Below are positions 38,214 through 47,575 of a stretch of 64,000 nucleotides of DNA, one piece after another. The notes beneath the pieces were generated by a model, which was not told the origin of the DNA, made no database searches, and saw only the letters and a program-made list of their open reading frames with translations. The DNA comes from Cyanobium sp. NIES-981 (GTDB lineage: Bacteria; Cyanobacteriota; Cyanobacteriia; PCC-6307; Cyanobiaceae). The translations under genes and the position numbers were made by a program. Each line of letters begins with the position of its first letter. The stretch's first letter is position 1. Location: NCBI GenBank assembly GCA_945896675.1, contig CAMDEM010000005.1, positions 47,027-111,026 on the forward strand, read 5' to 3'.

Positions 38214-39569
38214 ATGAGCCCTGCTGCTGCACCGTTGAAAGACTCCCCAGAAATTCTTGTGGTTGCCACCCCCGATGGGGAAGCGGTGGCCGTCAAAGCG
38301 CCGGCAGCGAAGAAAAAGCCGGCAGAAAAAAAGGTGACTGCTGAGAGCAAGGCCGCAGCCGCAAAAAAGCCAGCCGCCACTAAGAAGCCAGCTGCCAAGA
38401 AAACTGCAGCACCCAAAGCAGCCGCCAAGCCCAAAACTGCAGCCAAAGCCAAGACCGCCTCAGATCAACCTTCGTCCAAAGCTCTAGCTTCCCTCGATGC
38501 GGCCGCTGAGGCTCTGCTGGAGGCACCTGCAGACTCGCCCGTCGATCTGGCCATCGCCAACGGGGAAAAGGACGACAAGGCAGCCAAGGCCCTAGCCAGC
38601 ATCAAGATTGGGCCCAAGGGGGTCTACACCGAAGATTCGATTCGGGTGTACCTCCAGGAAATCGGCAGGATTCGCCTCCTACGCCCGGACGAAGAGATCG
38701 AGCTGGCCCGCAAAATTGCCGACTTGCTTCACCTCGAAGAACTGGCGGCCCAATTCGAAGTCGACAGCGGCCACCTTCCTGACAACAAGGAATGGGCTGG
38801 CCTGGTCGAGATGCCCCTGATCAAGTTCCGCCGCAGGCTGATGCTTGGCCGGCGGGCCAAGGAAAAAATGGTTCAGTCGAACCTGCGTTTGGTGGTCTCG
38901 ATCGCTAAGAAATACATGAATCGGGGCCTGTCATTCCAGGACCTCATTCAGGAAGGCAGCCTTGGCCTGATTCGGGCAGCGGAGAAATTCGACCACGAGA
39001 AGGGTTACAAGTTCTCCACCTACGCCACATGGTGGATTCGCCAGGCCATCACCCGGGCCATTGCCGATCAAAGCCGCACCATCCGACTGCCGGTGCACCT
39101 GTACGAGACCATCTCTCGCATCAAAAAAACAACAAAAACCCTCTCCCAAGAGTTTGGACGGAAACCCACGGAGGAAGAAATTGCTGAGTCGATGGAAATG
39201 ACCATCGAGAAACTCCGCTTCATCGCAAAGTCGGCCCAACTGCCGATTTCCCTGGAAACCCCCATCGGCAAAGAGGAAGATTCGCGCCTTGGTGATTTCA
39301 TCGAAGCCGACATCGAGAATCCCGAGCAGGACGTGGCCAAAAATCTGCTGCGCGAAGACTTGGAGGGCGTGCTCGCAACGTTAAGCCCCCGGGAACGGGA
39401 CGTTCTTCGCCTCCGTTATGGCCTCGATGACGGAAGAATGAAGACCCTCGAGGAAATCGGTCAAATTTTTGATGTAACCCGCGAACGGATTCGCCAGATC
39501 GAAGCGAAGGCCCTACGCAAACTGCGCCATCCCAATCGCAATGGCGTTCTCAAGGAATACATCAAGTAG
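38214..39569 (+). CDS. rpoD: primary sigma factor of RNA polymerase, with Lys/Ala-rich N terminus
   Basis: From ATG 38214 the protein has 451 residues. Region 1.2 starts [16 protein letters not shown], region 2 has [26 protein letters not shown] (given in parts: [36 protein letters not shown]) and [20 protein letters not shown], region 4 has [14 protein letters not shown] and [20 protein letters not shown]. The first about 85 residues are a histone-H1-like run of [11 protein letters not shown] units. It directs housekeeping transcription. The start is set by the distance to the leader hairpins and by the Met at SPAAAP. Confidence 0.95.
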   Translation: MSPAAAPLKDSPEILVVATPDGEAVAVKAPAAKKKPAEKKVTAESKAAAAKKPAATKKPAAKKTAAPKAAAKPKTAAKAKTASDQPSSKALASLDAAAEALLEAPADSPVDLAIANGEKDDKAAKALASIKIGPKGVYTEDSIRVYLQEIGRIRLLRPDEEIELARKIADLLHLEELAAQFEVDSGHLPDNKEWAGLVEMPLIKFRRRLMLGRRAKEKMVQSNLRLVVSIAKKYMNRGLSFQDLIQEGSLGLIRAAEKFDHEKGYKFSTYATWWIRQAITRAIADQSRTIRLPVHLYETISRIKKTTKTLSQEFGRKPTEEEIAESMEMTIEKLRFIAKSAQLPISLETPIGKEEDSRLGDFIEADIENPEQDVAKNLLREDLEGVLATLSPRERDVLRLRYGLDDGRMKTLEEIGQIFDVTRERIRQIEAKALRKLRHPNRNGVLKEYIK

Positions 39570-39626
39570 CCAGGATTACTTCCAGGAGACGCTTCACAAT
39601 CTAAACAGACTTACTGACAAGTTTTA

Positions 39627-41201
39627 ATGCCTAAATTTCTAAGGCCTGTCGCCAGAATTTTTCCTGGTTTGATGGGCCTTCTCCAAGCCAATCGCCTCTT
39701 GGCATTGGTGTTTGTGGTGGCATTGGTTCGCCTAGCCATCTTGGGAACCTATCCCCTCATGGATACAACGGAAGCTCGCTACGGCGACATTGGCCGAATG
39801 ATGGCTGAGAGCGGTGATTGGATCACGCCATGGTTTCGTCCTGACATTCCTTTTTGGGGAAAGCCACCTCTCTCCTTTTGGTGTACGGCCCTGAGCTTCA
39901 AGTTGTTTGGAGTCAATGAATTCACGGCCCGCCTACCCCATTGGATCCTGGGGGTTTTAGGTGGATGGTTGGTGTGGGACCTGGCAGCCCGCCGTTCCAT
40001 TCGTGAAGCAGTCATCGCCGTATCGCTGCTGACGGGCTGCATGATTTATTACTTCGCGTCGGGCGCTGTCATGACCGACATGGCCTTAACGCTCGGCTTG
40101 ACGTTATCGATGTGGAGTTTCTGGCTAGCTGTCCAGCCCAACCAACTGCCTGCCCTTCAAACCCGTGCCCGTTGGCTATTTTTTATAAGCCTTGGCTGGG
40201 GGTTGCTAGCCAAGGGGCCCTTAGCGCCGGTGTTGGCCGGGCTGGCGATTGGAGCCTGGCTGCTAGCCAGCCGTTCCTATTGGCCGGAGGTACGTCGCCT
40301 GCCCTGGGTCCGTGGTTTCATTTTGAGCCTGGCCATTGCAGCGCCCTGGTATTGGGCTGCCGAGCAAAAAACGTCTGGCTTTCTGAATTATTTCCTCGTT
40401 GGAGAACATATCAAGAGATTCTTGATTCCGGGGTGGGATGGTGATCTGTACGGCCATGCCCATGACTATCCGCGGGGAATGATCTGGTTGTTCCTGCTCT
40501 TAATGCTGATCCCTTGGACCTTACTCATTCCAGGGTTCTTAGGTTTTGGCAAAGGCCGAAAATCTAGCCTTGCCCAGCCCCTGAATTTATCAGCTGAAGC
40601 GATTCATTCAAACCAGATAGCTTGGAGAAATTACCTCCTGGCATGGGGGGTGATGCCAGTGGTGTTCTTTACGTTTGCCAGCAACATCATCATGCCCTAT
40701 GTGCTCCCAGGCATTCCGGCACTCTCCCTCCTGGGTGGCTTCTATCTTGTTCGCAAAGACCCCCACCGAGTGGACAAGCTGCTGGCCACAGGTTTATCAA
40801 CAGTCTTATTTATCTCCCTGGCTTTTCTTATTGTGTTTCCAACCACTGGCTATGGCGAACGCAAGTCAGAGCGCTCCCTCATTCACTACTACCAAACCCA
40901 GCTTACTAACGACGGCACCAATAGCGCCAGCAAGAGTGCACCATTGGTTTATCTAGGCCAGTATCCATATTCCGCTTCGTTCTATAGCAATGGAAACCTC
41001 ACTGCTGTACCAACCACATCAGCCCTAATCGAACGCCTGGACAAACAGGATAGTCTCATTGTGGCCATCGGCAATGAGCAAGATCCTGAGGTCAGATCCC
41101 TGATTCAAGACCGCTTAAAAAAAGTCAAGGTGTTCTCCCGCTACACCCTTTACTCCGAGACCCCGGATCTCCCAATCCCTTCTGCCAAACCCCAGGGCTA
41201 G
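39627..41201 (+). CDS. ArnT-like GT39 glycosyltransferase, undecaprenyl-P-sugar dependent
   Basis: The 524-residue polytopic membrane protein has the GT39/ArnT first loop: YPLMDTTEARYGDIGRMM (catalytic acidic residues D and E) and WITPWFRPDIPFWGKPPLSFW. About ten to twelve membrane helices follow, then a soluble C-terminal domain. Such enzymes move a sugar from undecaprenyl phosphate to lipid A or another outer acceptor in the periplasm. The next gene starts 7 bp later, so they are probably one operon. The sugar is unknown; the neighbours suggest a deacetylated amino sugar. Confidence 0.88.
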   Translation: MPKFLRPVARIFPGLMGLLQANRLLALVFVVALVRLAILGTYPLMDTTEARYGDIGRMMAESGDWITPWFRPDIPFWGKPPLSFWCTALSFKLFGVNEFTARLPHWILGVLGGWLVWDLAARRSIREAVIAVSLLTGCMIYYFASGAVMTDMALTLGLTLSMWSFWLAVQPNQLPALQTRARWLFFISLGWGLLAKGPLAPVLAGLAIGAWLLASRSYWPEVRRLPWVRGFILSLAIAAPWYWAAEQKTSGFLNYFLVGEHIKRFLIPGWDGDLYGHAHDYPRGMIWLFLLLMLIPWTLLIPGFLGFGKGRKSSLAQPLNLSAEAIHSNQIAWRNYLLAWGVMPVVFFTFASNIIMPYVLPGIPALSLLGGFYLVRKDPHRVDKLLATGLSTVLFISLAFLIVFPTTGYGERKSERSLIHYYQTQLTNDGTNSASKSAPLVYLGQYPYSASFYSNGNLTAVPTTSALIERLDKQDSLIVAIGNEQDPEVRSLIQDRLKKVKVFSRYTLYSETPDLPIPSAKPQG

Positions 41202-41208
41202 AACCAAC

Positions 41209-42546
41209 GTGGTCGCCAATCTCGGTCTCTATGGACTGGTCGGAGCCATCTCAGCAGGACTGCACGCCCTGGCCCTGGTCTTCTTGCCCCGCATTGGGGT
41301 GCCCTTACCCGCGGCGAACCTCACGGGTTTTTTGGTCGCGTCTTTGTGGAGCTACCTCGCCCATTCCAAGGTCAGCTTTCGACAGAAAACCAAAGGGAAG
41401 GTCTTCCCGCGCCGCTGGCTGCTGCTGCAGCTGGCCCTAAATGTGGTTCTAAGCCTGCTGCTACCGGCAGTCTTTGCTGCCTGGGCCAAGAGCCCCATGG
41501 CCACGCTGATTCTTGTGTTCACGCCAACGGCTGTGAACTACGGGGTTTGGACCTTTGCGGCCGACCATGTGGTTCGGCTACAACCAGGGATTCACAGCAG
41601 ACGGCCTGATTGCCATGCCGATGATCTCGGCCTTGATGAAGCCATCAACGACGCCATTTTCGATCTGGCAGACGCTGGCAAACTCCAGGGCGCCAGCCTG
41701 ATGGTTGCCGGCCCTGCCGTGGCCCACGCCATGGCTGGCCTACGCAACCGTCCAGGGCTCAAGGTCTACCTCCATCTGGTGCTGAGCGAAGGCCCGCCAA
41801 TCTCTACCCCGGCCGAGATCCCCCTGCTTGTCAATGGCCAGGGCTTACTCAACCTTGGCTTTGGCCAACTGCTCCTGGCCTCCCTTTGGCCAAGAAGGCA
41901 TACCAGCAAACTCGCACGCCAATTAGCAACAGAAATCAAAGCTCAAATCCTCAGATTCCAGTCCTTACTTGGCGCCCAATCCGTCCACCTGGATGGACAT
42001 CAACACATTCACTTGGTACCGCTGGTCTGGCGCGAACTCCTCAAACTCGAACCAAGCCTGCGGCCCGTTTGGCTACGCACCATTCGCGAACCCTGGCCCA
42101 CAGAGATCAACAGCGCGGCCTGGGTTGAAGCCCTCCTCTCGGCTGGATTGCTCAAATGGCTGATCCTCAGCCTGCTTTCATCAGCAATACAACCATCACT
42201 GAAACGAAAGAAGATTGCCACCAACAGCAGTTTTGCTGGGGTACTTTTTACCGGTCGCATGGCAGGTTCAACGCTGAGGGCTTCGTTTGTGCACCTCTCG
42301 AATCAGACCCCCATACCTGGTAGAGACAGCGCTACGGCCCCGCTGCTATTAATCCACCCCGCCAAGCAATCTCATTCGAATGGATCTGACCCAGGCGGGT
42401 CAAATTCTGCAGGGACCATCGATGGTCGTTACACTTTATCTTTAGGCTTTTACGCTTCAACCTGGCGCCAAAGGGAATACCAATCTTTGGCTCAACTCAC
42501 CGAAGATTTCAATCTTTTTGAGCCCTCGACAGAACGGATCAAATAG
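41209..42546 (+). CDS. GtrA-family flippase fused to ChbG/NaxD-type carbohydrate deacetylase
   Basis: The 445-residue protein (GTG start) has two parts. Residues 1 to about 125 form four membrane helices of the GtrA type (LYGLVGAISAGLHALAL, NLTGFLVASLWSYLAHSKVSF). From about 133 it is a YdjC/ChbG deacetylase: HADDLGLDEAINDAI with Asp138/139, YLHLVLSEGPP with His189, and LDGHQHIHLVPLVW with His264/266/268. GtrA proteins are thought to flip undecaprenyl-P-sugars; the deacetylase family includes NaxD, which deacetylates undecaprenyl-P-GalNAc. The 3' end overlaps the convergent GT2 by 55 bp. Confidence 0.85.
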   Translation: MVANLGLYGLVGAISAGLHALALVFLPRIGVPLPAANLTGFLVASLWSYLAHSKVSFRQKTKGKVFPRRWLLLQLALNVVLSLLLPAVFAAWAKSPMATLILVFTPTAVNYGVWTFAADHVVRLQPGIHSRRPDCHADDLGLDEAINDAIFDLADAGKLQGASLMVAGPAVAHAMAGLRNRPGLKVYLHLVLSEGPPISTPAEIPLLVNGQGLLNLGFGQLLLASLWPRRHTSKLARQLATEIKAQILRFQSLLGAQSVHLDGHQHIHLVPLVWRELLKLEPSLRPVWLRTIREPWPTEINSAAWVEALLSAGLLKWLILSLLSSAIQPSLKRKKIATNSSFAGVLFTGRMAGSTLRASFVHLSNQTPIPGRDSATAPLLLIHPAKQSHSNGSDPGGSNSAGTIDGRYTLSLGFYASTWRQREYQSLAQLTEDFNLFEPSTERIK

Positions 42547-43523
42547 ACGGGCCTAGCCTTAACTTCTAGGAAAATGCGGCCGATATATTCTCCAAGGATG
42601 CCAATGCCAATCAATTGAATACCTCCCAGGAAGGTGATGGCAACAATCAGGCTAGGAAAACCTGCCACATCGGCCCCATAGAGCAAGGTATGGACTGCAA
42701 AATAGATCGCATAGACAACGCTTGACGCTGAAATAATCGCCCCCAGCCGCGACCAAACCTTCAAAGGAACGAGTGAAAACCCAAAGATCCCATCCAGGGC
42801 ATAGTTCCAAAGCCTGCTCATCGTCCAGGAGGTTGCGCCGCTCGTGCGGGTCGGACAGTCAAACAGCAGGTCCACATTCTTGAAGCCAATCCAAGGAAAT
42901 AGCCCTTTAGAGAAGCGCACGCCTTCGCGAAGGCGCGTCAGGGCCTCGAGGGCCGGGGCACTCAGCAATCGGTAATCTCCGGCGCCATCAACCAGCTGAA
43001 TGGAATCCACCAGGCTATTGAAGAGGGAGTAAAACCAGCGGGATGTAGCAACCTTCAAGCCCGATTCCCCTTGGCGGTTCTTCCTGATGGCCGTGACAAT
43101 CTCGGCACCGGCTTCAAAGGCTGCCACCATCTCGGGAATCAGTGCTGGCGGATGTTGGAGATCCGAATCCATCAGGATCACCGCATCGCACTGTCCCTTG
43201 GCAAAATCCAAGCCGGCCAGCATCGCCGCCTCCTTACCAAAGTTGCGGGTGAGGCCGATCAGGGTGATCTCACAGGCCAGCGCCGATCCCCCTTGGTGAT
43301 CTTGGGTCAGCAGGTTGCGGATGATGCTGGCGCTGGTGTCCTTCGAGCCGTCGTCAACGAGAACCAACCGCTCGATCCCCGGTTGGCTTCGAATGGCGGC
43401 AATGAACGCTCGAATGCCGGCCGCTTCGTTAAAACACGCCGCAACCACCCAGATTCCTGGCCCGCCAGGAGGGGACAGGACCGGTGAAGTGCCGGGGCTG
43501 GGGTTGGACAGTTCCAGACACAC
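42492..43523 (-). CDS. GtrB/ArnC-like GT2 polyprenyl-phosphate glycosyltransferase
   Basis: The 343-residue protein (GTG start) has a GT-A domain with LVLVDDGSKDTS and the DxD site ILMDSDLQHPP, then two C-terminal membrane helices (IISASSVVYAIYFAVHTLLY and SLIVAITFLGGIQLIGIGIL) ending GEYIGRIFLEVKARP. This is the layout of GtrB, ArnC and dolichyl-P-mannose synthase. It would load a nucleotide sugar on undecaprenyl phosphate for the adjacent GtrA/deacetylase and GT39. Confidence 0.9.
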   Translation of the reverse strand: MCLELSNPSPGTSPVLSPPGGPGIWVVAACFNEAAGIRAFIAAIRSQPGIERLVLVDDGSKDTSASIIRNLLTQDHQGGSALACEITLIGLTRNFGKEAAMLAGLDFAKGQCDAVILMDSDLQHPPALIPEMVAAFEAGAEIVTAIRKNRQGESGLKVATSRWFYSLFNSLVDSIQLVDGAGDYRLLSAPALEALTRLREGVRFSKGLFPWIGFKNVDLLFDCPTRTSGATSWTMSRLWNYALDGIFGFSLVPLKVWSRLGAIISASSVVYAIYFAVHTLLYGADVAGFPSLIVAITFLGGIQLIGIGILGEYIGRIFLEVKARPVYLIRSVEGSKRLKSSVS

Positions 43524-43604
43524 AACATCCAGAGTTGTTCAATGCTAGGTCGGCTAGAACCCAGCCTTGGCTCCTGCAGAGTGGAAGGCGACAGTCCTCA
43601 GGCC

Positions 43605-44018
43605 ATGAACGCCCCTACCCCAACAAGCCTGATCTCGCTGAGGGGGTTGCGCACCGCACCCGCCCTCACCGAGGGCGAGACCCCGGCCTTGGCCCAAGCG
43701 TTGCAGGAGGCCATGGCCCGCTGTGAGTGGTTCACCGTGGGGGTGATGGCCCCTTCGGCCAGCCAAGCCATTGCCAGCCTGCGATCCCTCGAAGGGCGCC
43801 TTGACTGGAAACCCCTGGCTGAATCGCCCGCATCGGAGCCAGCTGCACCCGATGACCAGGCCGGGGGCGTGTTCCTGAAGGGCAACCAAAGGACTGGCCT
43901 CTATGCGGTTCGCCAGGAAGCGGGGCTGGGGGAAGGGATCTTGATCACCGGCCACAGCAGCAGCGATCCAGCTGGGGAAGACACCTGGGGCCCCCTTCCC
44001 CTCGGCTTCTTTGGCTAG
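43605..44018 (+). CDS. DUF1824-type protein
   Basis: From ATG 43605 the protein has 137 residues. It contains LISLRGLRTAPALTEGE, CEWFTVGVMAPSASQAIASLRS and a C-terminal half with VFLKGNQRTGLYAVR and GEGILITGHSSS. This matches small cyanobacterial DUF1824 proteins of unknown function. The stop codon lies in the first copy of a 15-bp triple repeat. Confidence 0.7.
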   Translation: MNAPTPTSLISLRGLRTAPALTEGETPALAQALQEAMARCEWFTVGVMAPSASQAIASLRSLEGRLDWKPLAESPASEPAAPDDQAGGVFLKGNQRTGLYAVRQEAGLGEGILITGHSSSDPAGEDTWGPLPLGFFG

Positions 44019-44055
44019 GGCTGATTTGCCTAGGGCCGATTTGCCTAGGGCCGAG
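44011..44055. repeat. three tandem 15-bp units after the DUF1824 gene
   Basis: Three copies of TTGCCTAGGGCCGAT (first copy TTGGCTAGGGCTGAT, last ending GAG) follow head to tail. The first includes the gene's TAG stop. The size and position mirror the triple repeat at 31231-31275, though the unit differs. Confidence 0.85.
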
Positions 44056-44144
44056 AAAGGTTTTCAGCAGATCACGGTTCGGGCCCCAACCCGTGGGGCC
44101 ACTGCCCATCAATCCTTAGGCTGGGGAGCTGTGACCCGGCACTG

Positions 44145-45095
44145 ATGGCCAACCCCCTGCGTATCGCCTCCCGCCGCAGCCAGCTGGCCATGGTGCAAAC
44201 CCATTGGGTCCGCGATGAGCTGGGCAAGGCCCACGACGGCCTGGAGATCACGGTTGAGGCCATGGCCACCAAGGGCGACAAAATTCTGGATGTGGCCCTC
44301 GCCAAGATCGGCGACAAGGGCCTCTTCACCAAGGAATTGGAAGCCCAGATGTTGGTCAATTTGGCCGACATCGCCGTGCACAGCCTCAAGGACTTGCCCA
44401 CGAATCTTCCGGAGGGTTTGATGCTGGGCTGCATCACCGAGCGGGAAGATCCAGCCGATGCCCTGGTGGTCCATGCCAAACACCAGGACAAGACCCTGGC
44501 CACCCTGCCCCCCGGCTGCGTGGTGGGCACCAGCTCCCTGCGGCGCCTCGCCCAACTGCGTCACCATTACCCCCACCTCAGCTTTAAGGACGTGCGGGGT
44601 AACGTGATCACCCGCCTCGAGAAACTCGATGCCGGCGACTTTGATTGCCTGATCCTGGCTGCAGCCGGCCTGGGGCGCCTGGGGCTTGGGGATCGCATCC
44701 ATGAATTGATCGATCCCTCCATTTCGCTCCATGCCGTGGGCCAAGGGGCCCTGGGCATCGAGTGCCGGGAAGGGGATGGGGAGGTGCTCGCCCAAATCAA
44801 GGTGCTGGAACACCTGCCCACCGCCCGTCGCTGCCTGGCGGAGCGGGCCTTCCTGCGCCAGCTGGAGGGAGGCTGCCAGGTGCCCATTGGGGTGAATTCC
44901 CAGTTCGAAGGTGACCAACTGGTGCTCACGGGCATGGTGGCGAGCCTGGATGGCCTTCGCCTGATCCGCGATGAAGCCCGCGGCGATCAAACTGACCCAG
45001 AGGCGATCGGCATTGCCCTTGCCGAAGCCCTAAGGGCCCAGGGTGCAGGAGAGATCCTGGAGGAGATTTTTGCAACCGTCCGGCCAGAAGCCTGA
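44145..45095 (+). CDS. hemC: porphobilinogen deaminase
   Basis: The 316-residue enzyme joins four porphobilinogens to hydroxymethylbilane. Visible are [42 protein letters not shown] and the cofactor Cys loop [13 protein letters not shown]. It feeds heme and chlorophyll synthesis, like hemH and chlNBL in the window. The 3' end overlaps the ClC start region. Confidence 0.97.
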   Translation: MANPLRIASRRSQLAMVQTHWVRDELGKAHDGLEITVEAMATKGDKILDVALAKIGDKGLFTKELEAQMLVNLADIAVHSLKDLPTNLPEGLMLGCITEREDPADALVVHAKHQDKTLATLPPGCVVGTSSLRRLAQLRHHYPHLSFKDVRGNVITRLEKLDAGDFDCLILAAAGLGRLGLGDRIHELIDPSISLHAVGQGALGIECREGDGEVLAQIKVLEHLPTARRCLAERAFLRQLEGGCQVPIGVNSQFEGDQLVLTGMVASLDGLRLIRDEARGDQTDPEAIGIALAEALRAQGAGEILEEIFATVRPEA

Positions 45096-47217
45096 TTCGG
45101 CTGAGCACGAACCCGAGGTCGACCTAGGGGCCCGGCCGCTCCCCTTTCAGTGGAGCCTGCTCGCTTGGGCTGCCCTGGTGGGCACCCTCACCGGAGGGGC
45201 CGTGGTGGCATTCCACGAGCTGCTGGCCTTCATCAATAACGGCCTGTTTGGCACCTTTGTGGAGGGGCTTTTGGCCTTGGGGCAAGGCCAACCTCCCGAA
45301 CTCCCCCCCGAGCTACCGCCGATCGTCCAAGCCACTGGCACGCCCTTGCAGGCCCTGCTGCAGGTGGGTCTTGGCGGCCTGGGCTATCTGCCACCACCAC
45401 CGGCGGCACCCGAACCGCCACCGCTGCCCACCTCCCTGCTGCCCGATTGGCTCAGCCTCTGGCCGGTGGTGGTGGTGCCAACCCTGGGGGGCTTCGTGGT
45501 GGGCCTGATTCGGCGCTTCTCTGGCGACCTGGGCCCGGGCCTGCCCAGCCTGATGGCGATGGCTGATGGGGCCGTCACGGCCAAGCCCAAGCTGCCCTTC
45601 CAACGGCTGCTTGGGGCATCGGTGAGCTTGGGCAGCGGTGCCTCCCTGGGGCCTGAGGGCCCCAGTGTGGAAAGTGGAGGGAATATCGGCCTCTGGGTGG
45701 CCCTGCGGGGCAGCCTGTCCCCCCAGAGCCAAAAAGCCCTGGTGGCAGCAGGGGTGGCCGCCGGTTTGGCCGCGGGCTTCAAGGCCCCCATTGCCGGGGT
45801 CTTCTTCGCCCTGGAAGGCAGTTTCAGTGGGCTGCAGGGTCGCCCGAGTGTGCGGGCCGTGTTGGTGGCAGCCGTGGCCTCATCGCTGGTCACCCAGCTG
45901 GCGCTTGGCGATTCGCCGATCCTGCGCCTGCCCGCCTATGAAGTGCGCTCGCCCCTGGAACTGCCGCTCTATCTGGGCCTGGGCCTGCTGGCGAGCTTGA
46001 TGTCGTGGGCCCTGGTCAGCCTGCTGGCGGCTGGCCGCAGTGAGGCCCTGCAAAGCAGGTTGAACAAACTGCCCGCCGGCGTACCCACCGCCATCGGGGG
46101 TGCCTTGGTGGGCTTGATTGCCCTGCTCTTCCCCCAGGTGCTGGGGGTGGGCTACGACACCATTGAGGCCCTCTTGGGCAGCAATGGGGGGGTGCCCTTG
46201 GCCACCCTGGTGGCGCTGCTGGGGGTGAAGCTGCTGGCCACGGGGATCAGCAACGCCACGGGGTTTGTGGGCGGCGGGTTTGCCCCATCGCTGTTTTTAG
46301 GAGCCGTGCTCGGTAATTGCTATGGCCAATTACTGGGTGAAAGCGGCTTGCATTTGCCGGTGGCGGAGCCGCCGGCCTACGCGATGGTGGGCATGGCCGC
46401 CGTGCTTGCGGGCAGCGCCCGGGCCCCTCTCACGGCCCTATTGCTGCTGTTTGAGCTCACCCATGACATTCGGATTGTGCTGCCCCTGATGGCCGCCGCA
46501 GGCTTGAGTGCGGCCCTGGTGGAGCGCTGGCAGGGTTTGGCCGATCCAGGCCTGCTGGGGCCCGATCTCTTGGAGGAGAAGCGGCGCCGGCAACTCACCG
46601 GCTTGTCCGTACGGGATGCCTATGAACCGGAAGCCCCCCTGGTGCTCCCCGCTGCGTTGCCTGCCCATGAAGCCCTCGGCCAGCTTGTGGAAAGCCATGG
46701 CCACTGTTTGGTTGTGGCTGATGGCCCCTGGGTGCTGGGCCTGGTGACCCTGCCCGATCTGCAGCGGGCACTGAGTTCCTACCAAGCTGCCGGCACCGAT
46801 CAAAACCCAACGGCCCAAAACCCAACGGCCCAAGAGCCAACGGCTATCCCCACCCTCAAGTCCTGCCGCCGGGGCGATTTGGTTTGGCTACCCGAAACGG
46901 CCCATCTGGCCCAATTGGAAGATCAACTCACCCCGAACGGACTCCGCCAAGTGCCGATCTTTGCGCTCCCGGCTGGTGTGGCAGGAGCGCTGCCCCATGG
47001 TTTACCAAGCGGCGGCCTGCCCCTGTCGTCCTTGCGGGGCGTCGCCAGCCGGGATGGCCTATCGAGGGCCCTGGCCAAACATCTCACCAAGGGCGGCGCA
47101 AGCGCGAAGCCGGTTGGGGAGGAGCCAAGGGTTGAAGAGGAACCCAGAGATGAAGAGGAACCCAGAGATGAAGAGGAGACCGAAGATTCAAACAAATCCC
47201 TGGGCTTGGGCTCTTAA
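45070..47217 (+). CDS. ClC-family anion channel/antiporter with C-terminal CBS region
   Basis: About 715 residues from a TTG at 45070 with GGAGGAG just upstream (45059-45065); a GTG at 45043 is an alternative. The ClC core has GPGLP at 155-159 in the place of [17 protein letters not shown] with the gating Glu196, and [15 protein letters not shown]. Two weak CBS-like domains follow. The C-terminal tail is acidic and repetitive. The Pro in GPGLP is the residue found in nitrate-selective plant ClCs. It overlaps hemC by 26 bp. Confidence 0.9.
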   Translation: MQPSGQKPDSAEHEPEVDLGARPLPFQWSLLAWAALVGTLTGGAVVAFHELLAFINNGLFGTFVEGLLALGQGQPPELPPELPPIVQATGTPLQALLQVGLGGLGYLPPPPAAPEPPPLPTSLLPDWLSLWPVVVVPTLGGFVVGLIRRFSGDLGPGLPSLMAMADGAVTAKPKLPFQRLLGASVSLGSGASLGPEGPSVESGGNIGLWVALRGSLSPQSQKALVAAGVAAGLAAGFKAPIAGVFFALEGSFSGLQGRPSVRAVLVAAVASSLVTQLALGDSPILRLPAYEVRSPLELPLYLGLGLLASLMSWALVSLLAAGRSEALQSRLNKLPAGVPTAIGGALVGLIALLFPQVLGVGYDTIEALLGSNGGVPLATLVALLGVKLLATGISNATGFVGGGFAPSLFLGAVLGNCYGQLLGESGLHLPVAEPPAYAMVGMAAVLAGSARAPLTALLLLFELTHDIRIVLPLMAAAGLSAALVERWQGLADPGLLGPDLLEEKRRRQLTGLSVRDAYEPEAPLVLPAALPAHEALGQLVESHGHCLVVADGPWVLGLVTLPDLQRALSSYQAAGTDQNPTAQNPTAQEPTAIPTLKSCRRGDLVWLPETAHLAQLEDQLTPNGLRQVPIFALPAGVAGALPHGLPSGGLPLSSLRGVASRDGLSRALAKHLTKGGASAKPVGEEPRVEEEPRDEEEPRDEEETEDSNKSLGLGS
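47134..47178. repeat. in-frame 18-bp repeat in the ClC C-terminal tail
   Basis: Two and a half copies of an 18-bp unit encode EEEPRD-type acidic repeats near the end of the ClC protein. Length change here would leave the frame intact. Confidence 0.85.
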
Positions 47218-47257
47218 AGGGTTTGGTTCTTCAAGGGCTTTGATTCTCTAATCCCGA

Positions 47258-47437
47258 TCAATTCTTGCCAGGGGGACGCACTTGGCCAGACCTGCGGGCC
47301 CCTTGGAGGGCAGGATCAACATCGGCCAGCCGGGCAATGATCCGCTCGTGATCAAGGGCCGAGAGCTCCCCATCACTGGCCCACTTCAGCGCCGTGCTGT
47401 TCAGCTGGTCGAGGTGGCGTGCTTGGGGAGTGGACAT
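47258..47437 (-). CDS. small protein of unknown function
   Basis: From ATG 47437 it has 59 residues: MSTPQARHLDQLNSTALKWA, then DGELSALDHERIIARLADVD and a short basic tail. It is helical and soluble. The frame also runs to 47479. No function recognised. Confidence 0.55.
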   Translation of the reverse strand: MSTPQARHLDQLNSTALKWASDGELSALDHERIIARLADVDPALQGARRSGQVRPPGKN

Positions 47438-47517
47438 CGGCAAAACCTTGATCGGCAAACGTAGGCACTTAACGGGCAAGAGCCAACGACTAGGCCGCTG
47501 ATCTACAGAAAGTCTTC

Positions 47518-47557
47518 CGGGTTTGACTTTTCCCCGTAGGCGAACAAGCCAAACCCG
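47518..47557. other. inverted repeat downstream of ppa
   Basis: CGGGTTTG (47518-47525) pairs with CAAACCCG (47550-47557), with CTT/AAG extending the stem inside. It lies about 18 bases past the ppa stop on the minus strand. No clear T-run follows, so it may be a factor-dependent terminator or processing hairpin. Confidence 0.5.
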
Positions 47558-47575
47558 AAAGGCTGGACTTCTGGC

